64,000 bases of DNA from Cymodocea nodosa. Lineage: Eukaryota; Streptophyta; Magnoliopsida; Alismatales; Cymodoceaceae. Position 1 is the first letter of the stretch. Each line of letters begins with the position of its first letter. The position numbers were made by a program, and so were the translations under genes. Shown here in pieces: positions 44,953-55,753 of this stretch. The notes beneath the pieces are model-generated. The model worked only from the letters and a program-made list of their open reading frames with translations. It did no database searches and was not told the DNA's origin. The stretch is from assembly GCA_036874045.1 (NCBI GenBank), contig JAZBRI010000011.1:4340001-4404000 (forward strand). Direction: 5' to 3'.

Positions 44953-46236
44953 TTAGTAAATTTTGCATACAATTTTCTTTAAATCAGTAACTTCAGATAA
45001 CAGATTCTTATTTTCTTCTTTCAGATCAAAATTTTTACAACTATAGCTATCCATTTTAGTTTTTAATTTCCTATTATCAACTAGGGCTTTTTCTAATTCA
45101 GCAAAAACATATTCTAGATAGGAATTTAAACTCTTTAATTCTTTCTTATACTTCTTACATTTTACATATAAGTTATCTACTGTACAAAGAAGACTATTTA
45201 TATCTACATCATCATTTTCCTTTTTTGAGCAATAGGGAGATGTAGAGCATACCTCTTGTGCAGCAAAGCACACGTTTGCGGATGCCTCTTCATCTGAGTC
45301 TGATGAGCTACTAGATGAATTGTTGTCATCTCATGTGGCTTTCAAAGCCATTTTCTTCTTATTCTTCCTCTTCCATTTTTGTTTGTCCTCTTGTTGAAAA
45401 GGACAGTAAAGTTGAGTGTGTCCCAGTTTCTTGCACTTGTAGCATGTAGGGACTTTTGATCTTGAGGAGCTAGCTTTGCCTCCTTGTCTCATCATCTTTT
45501 TAAAATTTCTAGCTAGCAGTAACACTTCATCCTCATCCGAGCTTGGTTGGTCTTCTGTTAAAGGAAATGCTAGTTCTTTCTTTTTCTCAGCCTTTCTTTC
45601 AGTGACTCCTTCTTTCCATTCCTTCATTTGGACTTCATGGGCCAGAAGATTTCTTAGTAGATCTTCAACTGAATAGTTGTTCAAATCCTTTGAATCTTGT
45701 ATGGAAGTAGACTTCTACTTCCATTCGACTATCAAGCTTCTTAGGATCTTTTGTACCTGTTTACAATTAGAAAAACTCCTTCCAAGGCCTCTTAGTTCAT
45801 TCACAATTTCTGTGAATCTAGAAAACATTTCAGTAATACTTTCTTTTTCAAGCATTTGAAATAATTCATATTTTCTTAACAAAATGCTGATTTTAGTATC
45901 TTTAACTTGGTTGGTTTCTTCATATGTAATTTGAAAGATCTTCCAAGCTTCATGAGAGAATTTACAAGTTGATATTTTATTATACTGTTCACTAGTTAGT
46001 GTACAGTAAATGGAATTAAGCCCACGAGCATCCATCTAGATGATTCTTTCATCCTCCTCAATCCAATCATTTTCATGACTGATTGGAGTTGGTGTACCAT
46101 GTACAACCATTCTCCAAAGTTTCACATCTGTACTCTTGAGAAAGCACTCCATCCTATTTTTCCAGTAGCTATAATTGCTACCATCAAAGAGGGGAGGTCG
46201 ATCGATATTCTGACCCTCTGCAGTGTGGAAAGCCAT
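44953..46236 (-). pseudogene. copia-D gag
   Basis: ATG at 46236 (minus) opens MAFHTAEGQNIDRPPLFDG. Domains follow as in copia-A: SNYSYWKNRMECFL, then the UBN2-like centre KFSHEAWKIFQ and TEMFSRFTEIVNELRGLG. Next come the intact zinc knuckle CYKCKKLGHTQLYC and an acidic, Ser-rich and coiled-coil tail. Two TAG stops, at 46036-46038 (after ERII) and 45715-45717 (after VEWK), sit at exactly the codons that are TAG in copia-A (19989 and 20310). A further stop follows KMALKAT where Trp is expected. The zinc knuckle is undamaged. Gag would form the particle and bind RNA. Confidence 0.92.
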
Positions 46237-46274
46237 GATCTCAGATGGTTAAATCTATTAATGAGATCAACCTT

Positions 46275-46286
46275 GCTCTGATACCA
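46275..46286 (-). other. primer binding site of copia-D, initiator Met-tRNA
   Basis: TGGTATCAGAGC on the minus strand, intact, two bases from the 5' LTR edge at 46289. Confidence 0.95.
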
Positions 46287-46288
46287 AT

Positions 46289-47650
46289 TGTTAGGACCTT
46301 ATAGTTTACCAAAGGGGGGGTGAATGGTAATAATTTGTTTCTTAGTCTTTTAATGGTAGATTGATAATTAGAATTAGCAAGCACACGATAAAAGAAAAAG
46401 ACATAGAGATTTTAGGTGGTTCACCACTAATGGCTAATCCACCCCCAAGGGATACTTGGGCTTCACTAAACTTTCACAAACTTACAATCACTTGCTTTAA
46501 GGTTAAAGCAAGAACCAACCATTCACTTGAGCTTTCTGGTGGTAGCTCCAACCAATCTTTCTCTGAAGTTTTGATCCATGTACTTCAGTAAACACTAGCT
46601 TGAAAGTATCAGAGTTGAGTGCGTGACGAGCTTCTGAAATTGAGTCTGTAAATGTTGAAGATGATTTGATCTCTAAGGCTTTCTTCTGTTGAGCTTGGTG
46701 TAAATATGTGTATGAGCAAAAGCTAAGCTAATTCTGTTGTCTATATCTTGTATATATACTAAACATGTGTAACGATCATATTTTTCTTCCAATGGATGTA
46801 TTCTACTGTACTTGATCAGATTTTAGTCCCAAATATGGTAAGTTACCGTTCAGGAAGATATTTCAAGATATCCTTCTAATTTTCCCAACCTTTCAGATAG
46901 TTAGCTGTGTAACTCTCCGAAGGATGTTTGTAACTCACCGAAGAATCACTTAAGTCTTTCTGCCATGTAGGATTTCAAATCGTACAATGAGAGTTGTCAT
47001 TCAATCGGATACTTATAGTTGTAACTTACCGAACTATTATTTAACTATCGGATAGTTAGCTATAGTAACCCTCCGAAATCCTTCATTAAGTTTCTGACTA
47101 CTTTATTTAATTCAACACGTGCATAATAGACTGACTTAAGTTTCGGATAGTTATACTTGTAACCCACCAAAATGCTTCAAGATTTTGGATAGTTAACTCT
47201 AGTAACTTTCCGATTTTCCTTTTAAGCTTTTGTTTGAATTTCTGCACGTGGGAAATTCAATGACTTAAGCTTCGGATGGTTATTCCTGTAACTCATCGAA
47301 ACTCTTCAAGATTTCGGATAGTTAACTCTAGTAACTTTCTGATTTTCATACATCCATCTTTCTAACTTTTCAAAAACCTTCTAACTATCGGATACTTAAT
47401 CTTTTAACTGTCCGATTGTATTGCTACTACTTTATACTACCTTTCGGATACTTAGACTGTTAACTTACCAAAAATGTTGCTCTTTCGGATAGTTAAGCCT
47501 CGTAACCTTCTAAAGTCTTTTTTATTACTTGCAACAAACTTTGAACTGTTTGTATCAACTTCTGCTCTCTTACTAACTGTTAAACCTGAGAAATACAATT
47601 TTAAAACCTCACATTGATTTTTGCATTATCGAAATCTAGAGGTCCTTTCA
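46289..47650 (-). repeat. 5' LTR of copia-D (1362 bp)
   Basis: Plus-strand TGTTAGGACC to GAGGTCCTTTCA. About nine differences from the other LTR in the first 150 bases by hand count, mostly transitions. Half-site motifs as in the 3' LTR. Confidence 0.93.
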
Positions 47651-48214
47651 ACACGTGCATAATTCTAACTTAATGAGTTCAGGTATACAACTTACAATTT
47701 TTACTCACTAACTCAATGAGTTCTCACATGATCTTTTTACACCTTTAAACCTATAACTCAACGAGTTAGCATGTGATCTTTCAACAAAAAGAACACTAAC
47801 TCAACGAGTTGTTGCTATGCACCTGTACATGATATAAAAATATGCAAAAAAAATAGATCATGCTTAATACTATAAAACCACACTTAAATCAGGTTTTCAG
47901 ATCACGACACATGTACTCTAGGAAATAATAAAATATTTTTTAAGCGTTTAAAACATAACTGTTTGGAACATGAAATGTAACTCTCCGAAATAATAGAAAA
48001 TTTGGATACTTAGGAATTAAAAAGCTTGTAACTCACCAATAGTTCAGAAATGTACTTAATTAACATTAATTTCCTGAAATTATGCAGATTCTTTCATTAA
48101 AACATATAATAGTGCAATTATAACATAATAGTTTAATTCTCATATGATAAGCTAAATATTATGTAATTAACCATCATTTAACCGTTAATATTATGCACTT
48201 TTTCATTCTAAATA

Positions 48215-48370
48215 GCTACCAATAAAAATATGAATAGAAATATACCCCCTAGATAGAAGGAATTAATAGAAGTTAAACCTACTAGAGAACTGCCAATGCA
48301 AGCAATACCTAATCCTTTGAACAGAACTATTAATGAAATTGATACCTCCTATGGGAGAGAAGTTGAATGA
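48215..48370 (+). pseudogene. Athila-like gag, copy 1, C-terminal remnant
   Basis: Resumes after the L insertion at the duplicated GCTAC and matches 60230-60391 of copy 2: NRNIPPR, RTINEIDTS, ending at TGA 48368-48370. This tail contains no zinc knuckle either. It confirms that 25313 and 48215 were once adjacent. Confidence 0.82.
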
Positions 48371-48609
48371 AGTAGCACAATTATTAACCACTATGTATAA
48401 TATAGTAAGAAAAAATATATATAAAAAAAAGAAAACATAAAAAATGAAAGTTTAATTATAGTTAGTAGTACCGTAGAGTTATTACTTAACTCAACGAACT
48501 TAGTCCATTGAGTTATGACCTAACTCTACGAAGGTATATGTAAGTAGCTATGTTAATTTTATCTCTATTTAAATTTTGGTTATGTTGTTGAAATATAGAA
48601 TCACAACAG
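48371..48609. other. spacer between gag and F-box ORF
   Basis: Short AT-rich spacer with an inverted pair TAACTCAACGAACTTAGTCC and TTGAGTTATGACCTAACTC at about 48485-48530, kept in copy 2 (60488-60535). Confidence 0.6.
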
Positions 48610-49458
48610 ATGGAATTGATGGAATTACCACTGGATGCGTTGAGGGAAGTATTGAGTAACTTATCAACTAAAGATCTATGCAGATTGTGTTGTGTGTTAA
48701 GACAAATTAAAGAATGTGTTAGAGAAAAATATTTTCATGGACAACAAGCTACCAAGATGATGAATATTAGAGATGGATTTTTATGGAAGTCATTTAATCG
48801 TAGTTCAATCAGTTATGAATATCTGAACATAGAAGAAACTATTGGAATTCCACCCAATACATTAGAAGGAATAGATCATATTATGGGAATAGATGAAGGA
48901 TTGATTGTTTACAAAACCAAACTAAGGCTTGCTATTCTGTTATCCGATATTTTGTTTAGAAATCCTATTACTAGAGAAGAATGGAATATAGGAAGGCCTA
49001 ATAAGTTTAAAGTACCAACTGAAAATTGTGGGTCAGCTTTAACATTTTCTGATAAAAATTTCACTATTCCTAAAAAATTATATTATTGGAGACCAACTGG
49101 AAATTGGGATGAAGATCTATGTTTAAGTGTATATAATTTTCTAAATAGATCTTAGAATGAAACTATTATGATATATCTAGGAGAGAAAGCATTAGTTAAC
49201 AATATACATGTCACACTTGATGGATATATATATCTAGTCACAGATATATCAGTTGCATTTAGATCTGATTTATACATAGTAAGCATAGATAGTTATTATG
49301 ATGACTTTATAGAAATATTATCTATACCTAAGGATATAGCTAAACCACCATCTGTAGAACATGATAAAATTCAATTAGGAGTATGGTATAATGAATATGA
49401 TGATCCTACTTTATGTCTAGTAAGATGGTGGGACGAACTGATAAAATTTCAAATATGG
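48610..49458 (+). pseudogene. F-box protein ORF carried by the Athila-like element, copy 1 (3' truncated)
   Basis: ATG 48610 opens MELMELPLDALREVLSNL, and the first 40 residues fit an F-box: LP, LREVLSNLSTKDLCRLCCV and IKECV. F-box proteins normally bind SKP1 and present targets to an SCF ubiquitin ligase. The rest resembles an F-box-associated domain: LFRNPITREEW, GNWDEDLCLSVYNFL, DGYIYLVTD, RSDLYIVSIDS and WWDELIKFQIW. The frame is open for 283 codons except one TAG at 49153-49155, where copy 2 has Trp. There are no frame changes, although the neighbouring gag has many stops. The L LTR at 49459 cuts it after FQIW; copy 2 shows the missing about 95 residues. Carriage by the element is inferred from the identical context of the two copies. 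Confidence 0.8.
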
Positions 49459-51416
49459 TGTTCAGAATGAAAAAGTGCATAATATTAAAGGTTAAATGAT
49501 GGTTAATTGCATAATATTTAGCTTATCCTATGAGAATTAAGCCATTATGTTATAATTGCATTGTTATATGCTTTAATGAAAGAATCTACATAATTTCAGG
49601 AAATTAACGTTAATTAAGTACATTTCTGAACTATCGATGAATTACAGGCTTTTTAATTCCTAAGTATCCGAATTGTCTATTATTTTAGAGAGTTATATTT
49701 CATTTACCGGATAGTTATGTTTTAAATGCTTAAAAAATATTTTATTATTTCCTAGAGTACACATGTTGAAACCTTAATATATGACTTAAGTAGATTCTTG
49801 GTAAGTTATCTGCTAACTATCTGAAATGCATCTAAGCATCGGATAGTTAGGTTTGCAAGTATCCGTAATATCTTTTTATTATAAAACTGTTTGAGGACAC
49901 ATGTCATGTTCTGGAAACTTGACTTAAGTTATCTTTCAGAAGGTTAGGTGCTAACTATCCGAAATGCATATAAGTTTTGGATACTTATAGTTATAACTAT
50001 CTGAAACATCTAAACTCATTAAGTTATTTCTTTATTGCACGTGTTTTATAGTTAAATCAACGAAGTAAGTCCATTGAGTTACACTAACTCTACGAACAAT
50101 TTATTTTCTAACATGCCATTGTAGTAATTATAGAAACAGGAAAGTCGAAGGAAAACCACGATTGCACGTATCACGCAGGAATTCACTCGTGGAATGAAAA
50201 AGAAATCACTATCGTTGATATGAATGAAGGAAATCCAACTGAACATTTAAGTAGAAGCTATTACTATTGAAAGAAATATAAAAGAAGAGGAGAAAGACGA
50301 AGAAAAAGTGTGTGTGAGAGTGGAGAACCGCGCTAACTATAGGAAGCATCGAAAGTTCCCTGAAGCTCCACCACAACACCAAAATCACCAACCATCGGAG
50401 GTCTGTGAGGATACTTTCTAGATGTCGGGTCGATTCCGAGCCAAACATGGTGACTAACAACTACTGTGAGGAGTGATCACGTCGTAGGAAGGGAAGCCAT
50501 TTTCACCAAGCACTGACTCATATCTCAAGAGATCATAAAGCTTCTAGCCTTGGTTTAGAGTTGATACTAGTATGCTGAAGAAGAGATCATCTTACAATTC
50601 TTGGTTCACGATTCTATAGGGAGAGGAGGCAAGATTGTAAGTGATTAAGTTTTCAGTGGTGTAATCGTGTCACATGTAGTGACGAAAGTTTTTACTATCG
50701 ATAAAATTTTTTTACATTTCGCTCATCTTCAAGAACATATCAAAACAAAAATACCAAAAACAACTCATTATCTGTGTTAACATTTAGTATTAATGTGTTG
50801 TATTATTTGTTTTGTATCATGATTAATGTTATCATTGTCAGTATTGTGAATGTTTTATGTTTGTTTGATTTAGAAAATAGAAAATAGTTTTATTATTTAC
50901 TAAAATTGATTCGTCCAGATACTTAAAGATTTTAATGGTTACTGTTTGAAATATCTGAATGTTAGTGTTGCTTAATGACAAATCTAATATTTACTAACAT
51001 TAAAGAGCTTAATTGATGTTATTTATATTCTGTGGAACCACCCAATAGTTGGCCAAATTCTTTTGTAAATAGCAGTATTTAACATGAAAGATAGGCTCAT
51101 GGAGTTAACTTAAGTCCAGAGGTTAGTCCGTTGAGTTAACCATAACTCCACGAACTAGGTCCGTTGAGTTAACTGTAACTCAATGGAGTGCTTAACTGAA
51201 CACATATAAACTCCAATATAAAAATCAAAATAGTACACAATTCTTACTCAACCTCTATAGGATCGACCTATACTTGCACACTAATACAATATACAATGTG
51301 CACTTGTAGTTAAAATACAAATTGGACTTAATATCTAATTTGTGTGAAAGGTTGTTTGTTTACTCCTAAAAGAATTTATTAATATAAAAACTTTTCACAA
51401 CCGAAACAAGATTTTC
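49459..51416 (+). repeat. L-type LTR, 5' LTR of the gypsy element (about 1958 bp)
   Basis: Starts TGTTCAGAATG inside the F-box ORF and ends next to the primer site (exact end uncertain by a few bases). It has TAACTATCCGAAATGC half-sites, CACGTG, the three-palindrome cluster (about 51100-51190) and the phrase GGATCGACCTATACTTGCAC near 51261. Confidence 0.82.
50277..50284 (+). promoter_or_regulatory. TATA box of L LTR
   Basis: TATAAAAG followed by AAGAGGAGAAAG, about 820 bases into the LTR, in the same context in all L copies. Confidence 0.6.
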
Positions 51417-51440
51417 TAGCGCCATTGTTGGGGATCGAAC
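51417..51440 (+). other. degraded Asp-tRNA primer binding site
   Basis: TAGCGCCATTGTTGGGGA followed by TCGAAC. The plant Asp-tRNA 3' end gives TGGCGCCGTTGCCGGGGA followed by TCGAAC. All four mismatches are G-to-A or C-to-T. This primer site is typical of Athila/Tat gypsy elements. Confidence 0.88.
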
Positions 51441-51515
51441 AGCTAAGCAACTATGAGTGCTGTTTTATTTTAATATAAGAAGGAGTGTTATGTGTTTTAT
51501 TTTATAATTGAGAAT

Positions 51516-53006
51516 ATGGCATATGCTTATGCTCAAAGATTTCTGAAATCTGTAGTTAGCATATGTGAATTCTACAATTTAGAAGGTCATGACATCTCTC
51601 ATTGTTTGAAATTGAGATGATTGCAGATGGTTAGATCACATGAACAACAAATAAATTATATTCAATATAATAGAGATGAGTATGAAAATCCTATAGTTTA
51701 CCCAACTAATGGTCAGTTTAGAACGTGTAATGTGTTGAGAGACAAGGAAGTTTGGAATAGGTATGACAGACTAGAGTGTAGTTTAGAGCAAAACATAGAC
51801 AAACTGGAACAATACATGTGTTAACAACAAGAAGTCAACCAATTAAACTATAGGAAAGAATATTCAGAACCTAAAATTGATATCATATACGAAACTAAAA
51901 AAATCATAATGAAAATTGATCAAAAATTGAATGGAATGAGACTAAATGATTTGGAAAGAAAATTAAAAGCATTGGATGAATTTACAATGAAATTACAAGT
52001 AATGTAACAAGAAAAAACAAATAAAAACTTTAATGTTACAGATGTGCATAATTTGCAAGACATACAGACAAAAGAAAATACCAATGCAATAGAATTTAAA
52101 AAATGTAAGTTAAAACTAAAAACAATTGAAGATCAAAATCATAAAAATGAAATACAAAAACATCATGAAAGTAATGAAAATCTGGAAGAAGTATTTATAA
52201 CATTAAGATCTAGAACTAATATACCACCAAGAATTGAAAAGGAAAGTAATGTGAAGGTGGATAAGAACAAAATTCAAAATGATAATGAAAATATAATATC
52301 TAAAAATGTAGAAACCAATGAAGAAAAATCTGAATCTGAAAATGAGATTAAAAATGATCAAATGAAAGAAAAAGAATCTTGTAAATCACAATCATTAGCA
52401 CCCTATCCTAAAAGATTACAACAAACATTTCCTGAAAAATAAGAAAAAATTAGAGAAATTTTTGAAAAAGTACAAGTTAACATTCCTTTGTTAGACTTAT
52501 TGTAGAAAATGTCACCTTGTATTAAATTTCTTAAGGATTGGTGTACTAAGAAAAGAGAGTGAAAAGTTTTAAGGAAAGTCTTTTTAGCTGAGCAAAGTAG
52601 TTCCCTATTTCTACCATAAATTTCTGAAAAATTATCTAATCCTAGAATCCCTGCTATATCATGCACCATAGGAAATACCATTCTAGAAAAAACCTTAATA
52701 AACCTAGGTGTAGTTATAAATGTTATGCCTAGTGATATATTTACATCATTAGGATTAGAAGGCTTAATCCCTACTAGGACTATCATTCAATTTGCTGATA
52801 GAAGTATAAGATACCCTAGAGCAAAAATAGAGGATGTCTTAATTAAAATCAACAACTTCATATATCCCATTGATATTGCGATTTTGGATTCCCAACAAAT
52901 TAAGCATCAGAATCATGATACATCTTTAATTTTAGAAAGACCATTTTTAGCAACATCAGGGGCTATTACAAATTGTAAAATTGGAGTGATGTCACTTCAT
53001 AGTTAA
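51516..53006 (+). pseudogene. Athila-like gag C-terminal region and protease
   Basis: A single frame from ATG 51516 to TAA 53004-53006 with several stops. The zinc knuckle reads CEFYNLEGHDISHC (51564-51605); its second Cys is Tyr (TAC). A charged coiled-coil linker follows, then the Athila linker PYPKRLQQTF and NIPLLDLL. The aspartic protease region has the family phrases INVMPSDIFTSLGL, PTRTIIQFADRS, PRAKIEDVLIKINNFIYP and LILERPFLATSGA. The catalytic motif DLGAS has become NLGVV (Asn at 52701-52703), so the protease is dead. The N-terminal gag domain is missing between the primer site and 51516. The segment stops immediately before a deletion that removed reverse transcriptase. Confidence 0.85.
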
Positions 53007-53010
53007 ATAA

Positions 53011-53805
53011 GGAATAGTCTTGGGATATGTTGTTTCAAAGAAAGGGCTAGAAGTAGATAAAGCTAAAATAGAAGTAATTTCTAATCTACTAGAACCTAAA
53101 TTAGTAAAAGATATTAGATCATTCCTAGGACATGCTGGATTTTATAGAAGATTTATTAAAGATTTTAGCGAAATAGCGAGACCTTTAACTAATCTATTAA
53201 AATATGTCTCATTTAACTTTGATAAAAATTGCAAAGAAGCATTTTTCAAGCTTAAAACTAGCTTAATTTCAACTCCTATAATACAAGCACCTAATTGGAG
53301 CCATCCATTTGAATTAATGTGTGATGCATTTGATTTTTCTGTAGGAGCAATGCTGGGATAGAAGATAGAAAAATCTCCTAAAGTGATTCATTATGCAAGC
53401 AAAACTTTAAATGATGCTCAAGTTAACTATACAACTACTGAAAAAGAACTGTTAGCTGTTGTGTTTGCCTTAGAAAATTTTAGATCATATCTAATTGGAG
53501 CTAAAGTAATAGTACATATGGATCATTCAGCTTTAAAACACCTAATAGCAAAGAAAGAGACTAAACCTAGATTGATCCGATGGATATTATTATTGCAAGA
53601 ATTTGATCTAGAAATTAAAGATAAAAAAGGTTGTGAGAATGTAGTAACAAATCATTTATCAAGATTACAAATAAAAAAATCAAACATTGAAATTAAGGAT
53701 AATTTTCTTGATGAACAATTAATGACCATAAACACAATGCCTTGGTATGCAGACATAGTTAATTACTTAGTTACTAGTTTAACACCTAAAGATTGTAATA
53801 GATAG
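53011..53805 (+). pseudogene. gypsy RNase H and connection domain (reverse transcriptase deleted)
   Basis: Starts abruptly with GIVLGYVVSKKGLEVDKAKI, which in gypsy elements follows the polymerase core. It continues with [65 protein letters not shown] and [20 protein letters not shown]. The whole catalytic core with the YMDD-type box is absent between 53006 and 53011, a loss of roughly 250 codons that also changes the frame. One TAG replaces Gln after GAMLG (53359-53361). RNase H would degrade the RNA strand; the first Asp is in MCDA. Confidence 0.9.
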
Positions 53806-55005
53806 GATAAGAAATTGTTCTTTTCAAGAGTGAAATATTACTATTAGGAAGACCCATACTTATTTAAGAAATGTCTTGATCTGGTTTTAAGGAGGTGTAT
53901 TCTAGAAACTGAATATTAAAGCATATTATCTTTCTATCATGACCAAGCATGTGGAGAACATTTTAGTTCAAGGAAAACTACTGCCAAAATTCTACAATGT
54001 GGATTCTATTGGCCAACACTATTCAAAGATGCTCATGAATACTACTTAAGTTGTTTAAGATGTCTACAAATAGGAAGAATATCTAAGAGGAATATGATGC
54101 CTCTGAATCCTATTATTGAAGTTGAAATCTTTGATGTGTAGAGAATAGATTTTATGGGTCTATTTCCTATTTCTAATCAATTTAATTATATATTGTTGGG
54201 GGTGGATTATGTATCTAAATGGATAGAAGCTATTCCTATAAAAACTAATGACAACAAAGTGGTAATACATTTTATAAGAACAAATATAATTGCTAGATTT
54301 AGAATACTTAAAGCTATTGTTAGTGATAAAGGAACTCATTTCTGTAATAGAAGTTTTGAAGCCTTAATGAAGAAATATGGAGTAAATCACAAAATTGTAA
54401 CATCATATCATCTGCAAACAAGTGGACAAGTAGAAAGTGCAAACAAACAAATTAAGTTAATCTTAGAAAAAGTAGTAAATCCTACTAGAAAAGATTAGGC
54501 TAATAGATTAATAGATGCATTTTGGGCTTATAGAACTGCTTATAAGACAAGCTTATGTATGTCACCTTTTAGACTAGTATATGGAAAAGTTGCTATTTAC
54601 CAGCTAAAATTGAACATAAAGCTTATTGGGCATTAAAAACTCTAAACACTAATTTAAATCAAGCTGTTAAAAATAGAAAAATACAATTGATTGAATTAGA
54701 AGAATTTAGGAATGAAGCTTATTCAAAAACTATAAATGAAAAATAGAAAATGAAGTTCTAGCATGACAAGAAAATTATTCAAAAACTTTTGAAATAGGAA
54801 AAGAAATATATCTTTATATGACTAGACTTCATAATCATCCAAAAAAATTGAGATCTAGATGGGTAGGACCTTACATAATTTGAAATATTTATTCCTATGG
54901 AGCTATTGAAATTGAAAATCCTAAAAATCAGAATATATTTAAAGTAAATGGACAAAGACTTAGACCTTTTTTGAAAATTCCAAAAAGTTCCTTTGGAATT
55001 ATCTA
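53806..55005 (+). pseudogene. gypsy integrase
   Basis: The zinc domain is degenerate but its His and Cys residues can be seen (FYHDQACGEHF, CLRCLQIG). The Athila phrases GFYWPTLFKDAHEYY and MMPLNPIIEVEIFDV are clear. The catalytic Asp, Asp and Glu lie in RIDFMG, IVSDKGTHF and TSGQVESANKQIK. Trp before RIDFMG is TAG (54139-54141). A one-base loss at about 54590 shifts the frame at LVYGK and another lies near 54780. The C-terminal domain has LRSRWVGPYII and VNGQRLRPFL, ending near 55005. Integrase joins the DNA copy to the genome. Confidence 0.9.
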
Positions 55006-55753
55006 AGAAGTAAGAGTAGAGGACTACTCAAGCTTTATTAAGTAAGAAATAGATATTGCTTACAAAAAAAAAACTTATTTTAAATATAATCACGGTTTAA
55101 CCGAAAGAAATTATCAGTTTTACTAAAATATATATTAAAAGAAAAAATTGTTACGGTCACATCGAAAGGATCCATCGGTTTGACTGAAACATAAAAACAT
55201 AATATATATATATATTATATTAAGTAAAAATGTCGATTTTATTGAAGCTTGATATCAATTCAATCGGTAGAAAAAAAAGTATTTAATTTCGGTTCAACTA
55301 AGGAAATATAACGGTTTGACTGAAATTCTAAAATGTTGAGAAATTAAGAGTCGGTCAGACTGTAAATTCTTCAATTTTGATCGAATTAAAAATTATTATT
55401 ATAAGTATTTTTATTAGTTATAAATTTATGGGAGGTCCATTGAGTTACACTTAACTCAACGAACTTACTCCGTTGAGTCTAAGATAAGTTAACGAACTTA
55501 CTCCATTGAGTTAACTATAACTCAACGAAGTACTGTAGTTAAGTCTATGAACTTAGTCCATGTAGTTAACCTTAACTCTACGGAGAAGTGAGTGAAATAG
55601 CGAGAGTTTGCGCGGGAAAATGACCCGTTTACCTGCCAAAAACTTAGGGTTTGTTTATACTAAAACTTAGGATTTTAGAGGCATTATCTGCAATAATCAT
55701 TTAGAACTTAGAATAGTAGAAGGCAGAGTGATTCCGTTCCATTTTGTAACACA
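55006..55753. other. non-coding spacer with two kinds of short repeats
   Basis: From 55090 to 55390 there are seven scattered variants of CGGTTTGACTGAAA (for example 55091, 55168, 55309 and 55351). From 55435 to 55600 there are four inverted pairs of the TTGAGTTA/TAACTCAACG type. No ORF, primer site or LTR edge is visible. Confidence 0.6.
55435..55600. repeat. cluster of inverted TTGAGTTA/TAACTCAACG half-sites
   Basis: Four successive pairs with slightly varied centres, e.g. CATTGAGTTACACTTAACTC at 55438 and CATTGAGTTAACTATAACTC at 55503. Confidence 0.82.

Larger units (their letters stand above)
39914..47650 (-). mobile_element. copia-D: complete Ty1-copia element on the minus strand
   Basis: LTRs of 1362-1363 bases (39914-41276 and 46289-47650) with ends TGAAAGGACC and GGTCCTAACA on the minus strand. 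Primer site, gag, protease, integrase, reverse transcriptase, RNase H and purine tract are in minus-strand order. No 5-base duplication is visible: the flanks are GAGTTA and ACACG. Compared with the undisturbed L sequence near 7264-7310, about 45 bases of target are missing. Confidence 0.92.
25314..48214 (-). mobile_element. L-type LTR insertion (minus orientation) that hosts two copia elements
   Basis: Flanked by the 5-base duplication GCTAC at 25309-25313 and 48215-48219. The pieces are 25314-26197, 39263-39913 and 47651-48214, about 2.1 kb in all. The left end reads TGTATTGTTG and the right end CATTCTAAATA (terminal CA changed to TA). Copia-B and copia-D are inserted in it. It carries the three-palindrome cluster at 25595-25690 and a TATA box at 39563-39570 on the minus strand. 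Confidence 0.85.
22692..49458 (+). mobile_element. Athila-like F-box-carrying unit, copy 1 (interrupted by nest 25314-48214)
   Basis: Removing 25314-48214 leaves, in order, the tail of the extra ORF, a palindrome-rich spacer, gag, and an F-box ORF cut by the L LTR at 49459. Copy 2 at 57590-61460 has the same order and spacing without interruption. The target-site duplication GCTAC (25309-25313 and 48215-48219) proves that the two halves belong together. Neither copy has pol between gag and the F-box ORF. Confidence 0.85.

Noticed and set aside
51511..51519. AATATGG after the primer site as a target-site duplication of AATATGG before 49459
   Set aside because: The intervening DNA would end in GAGA rather than CA, and the sequence after it is gag, not the missing end of the F-box ORF.
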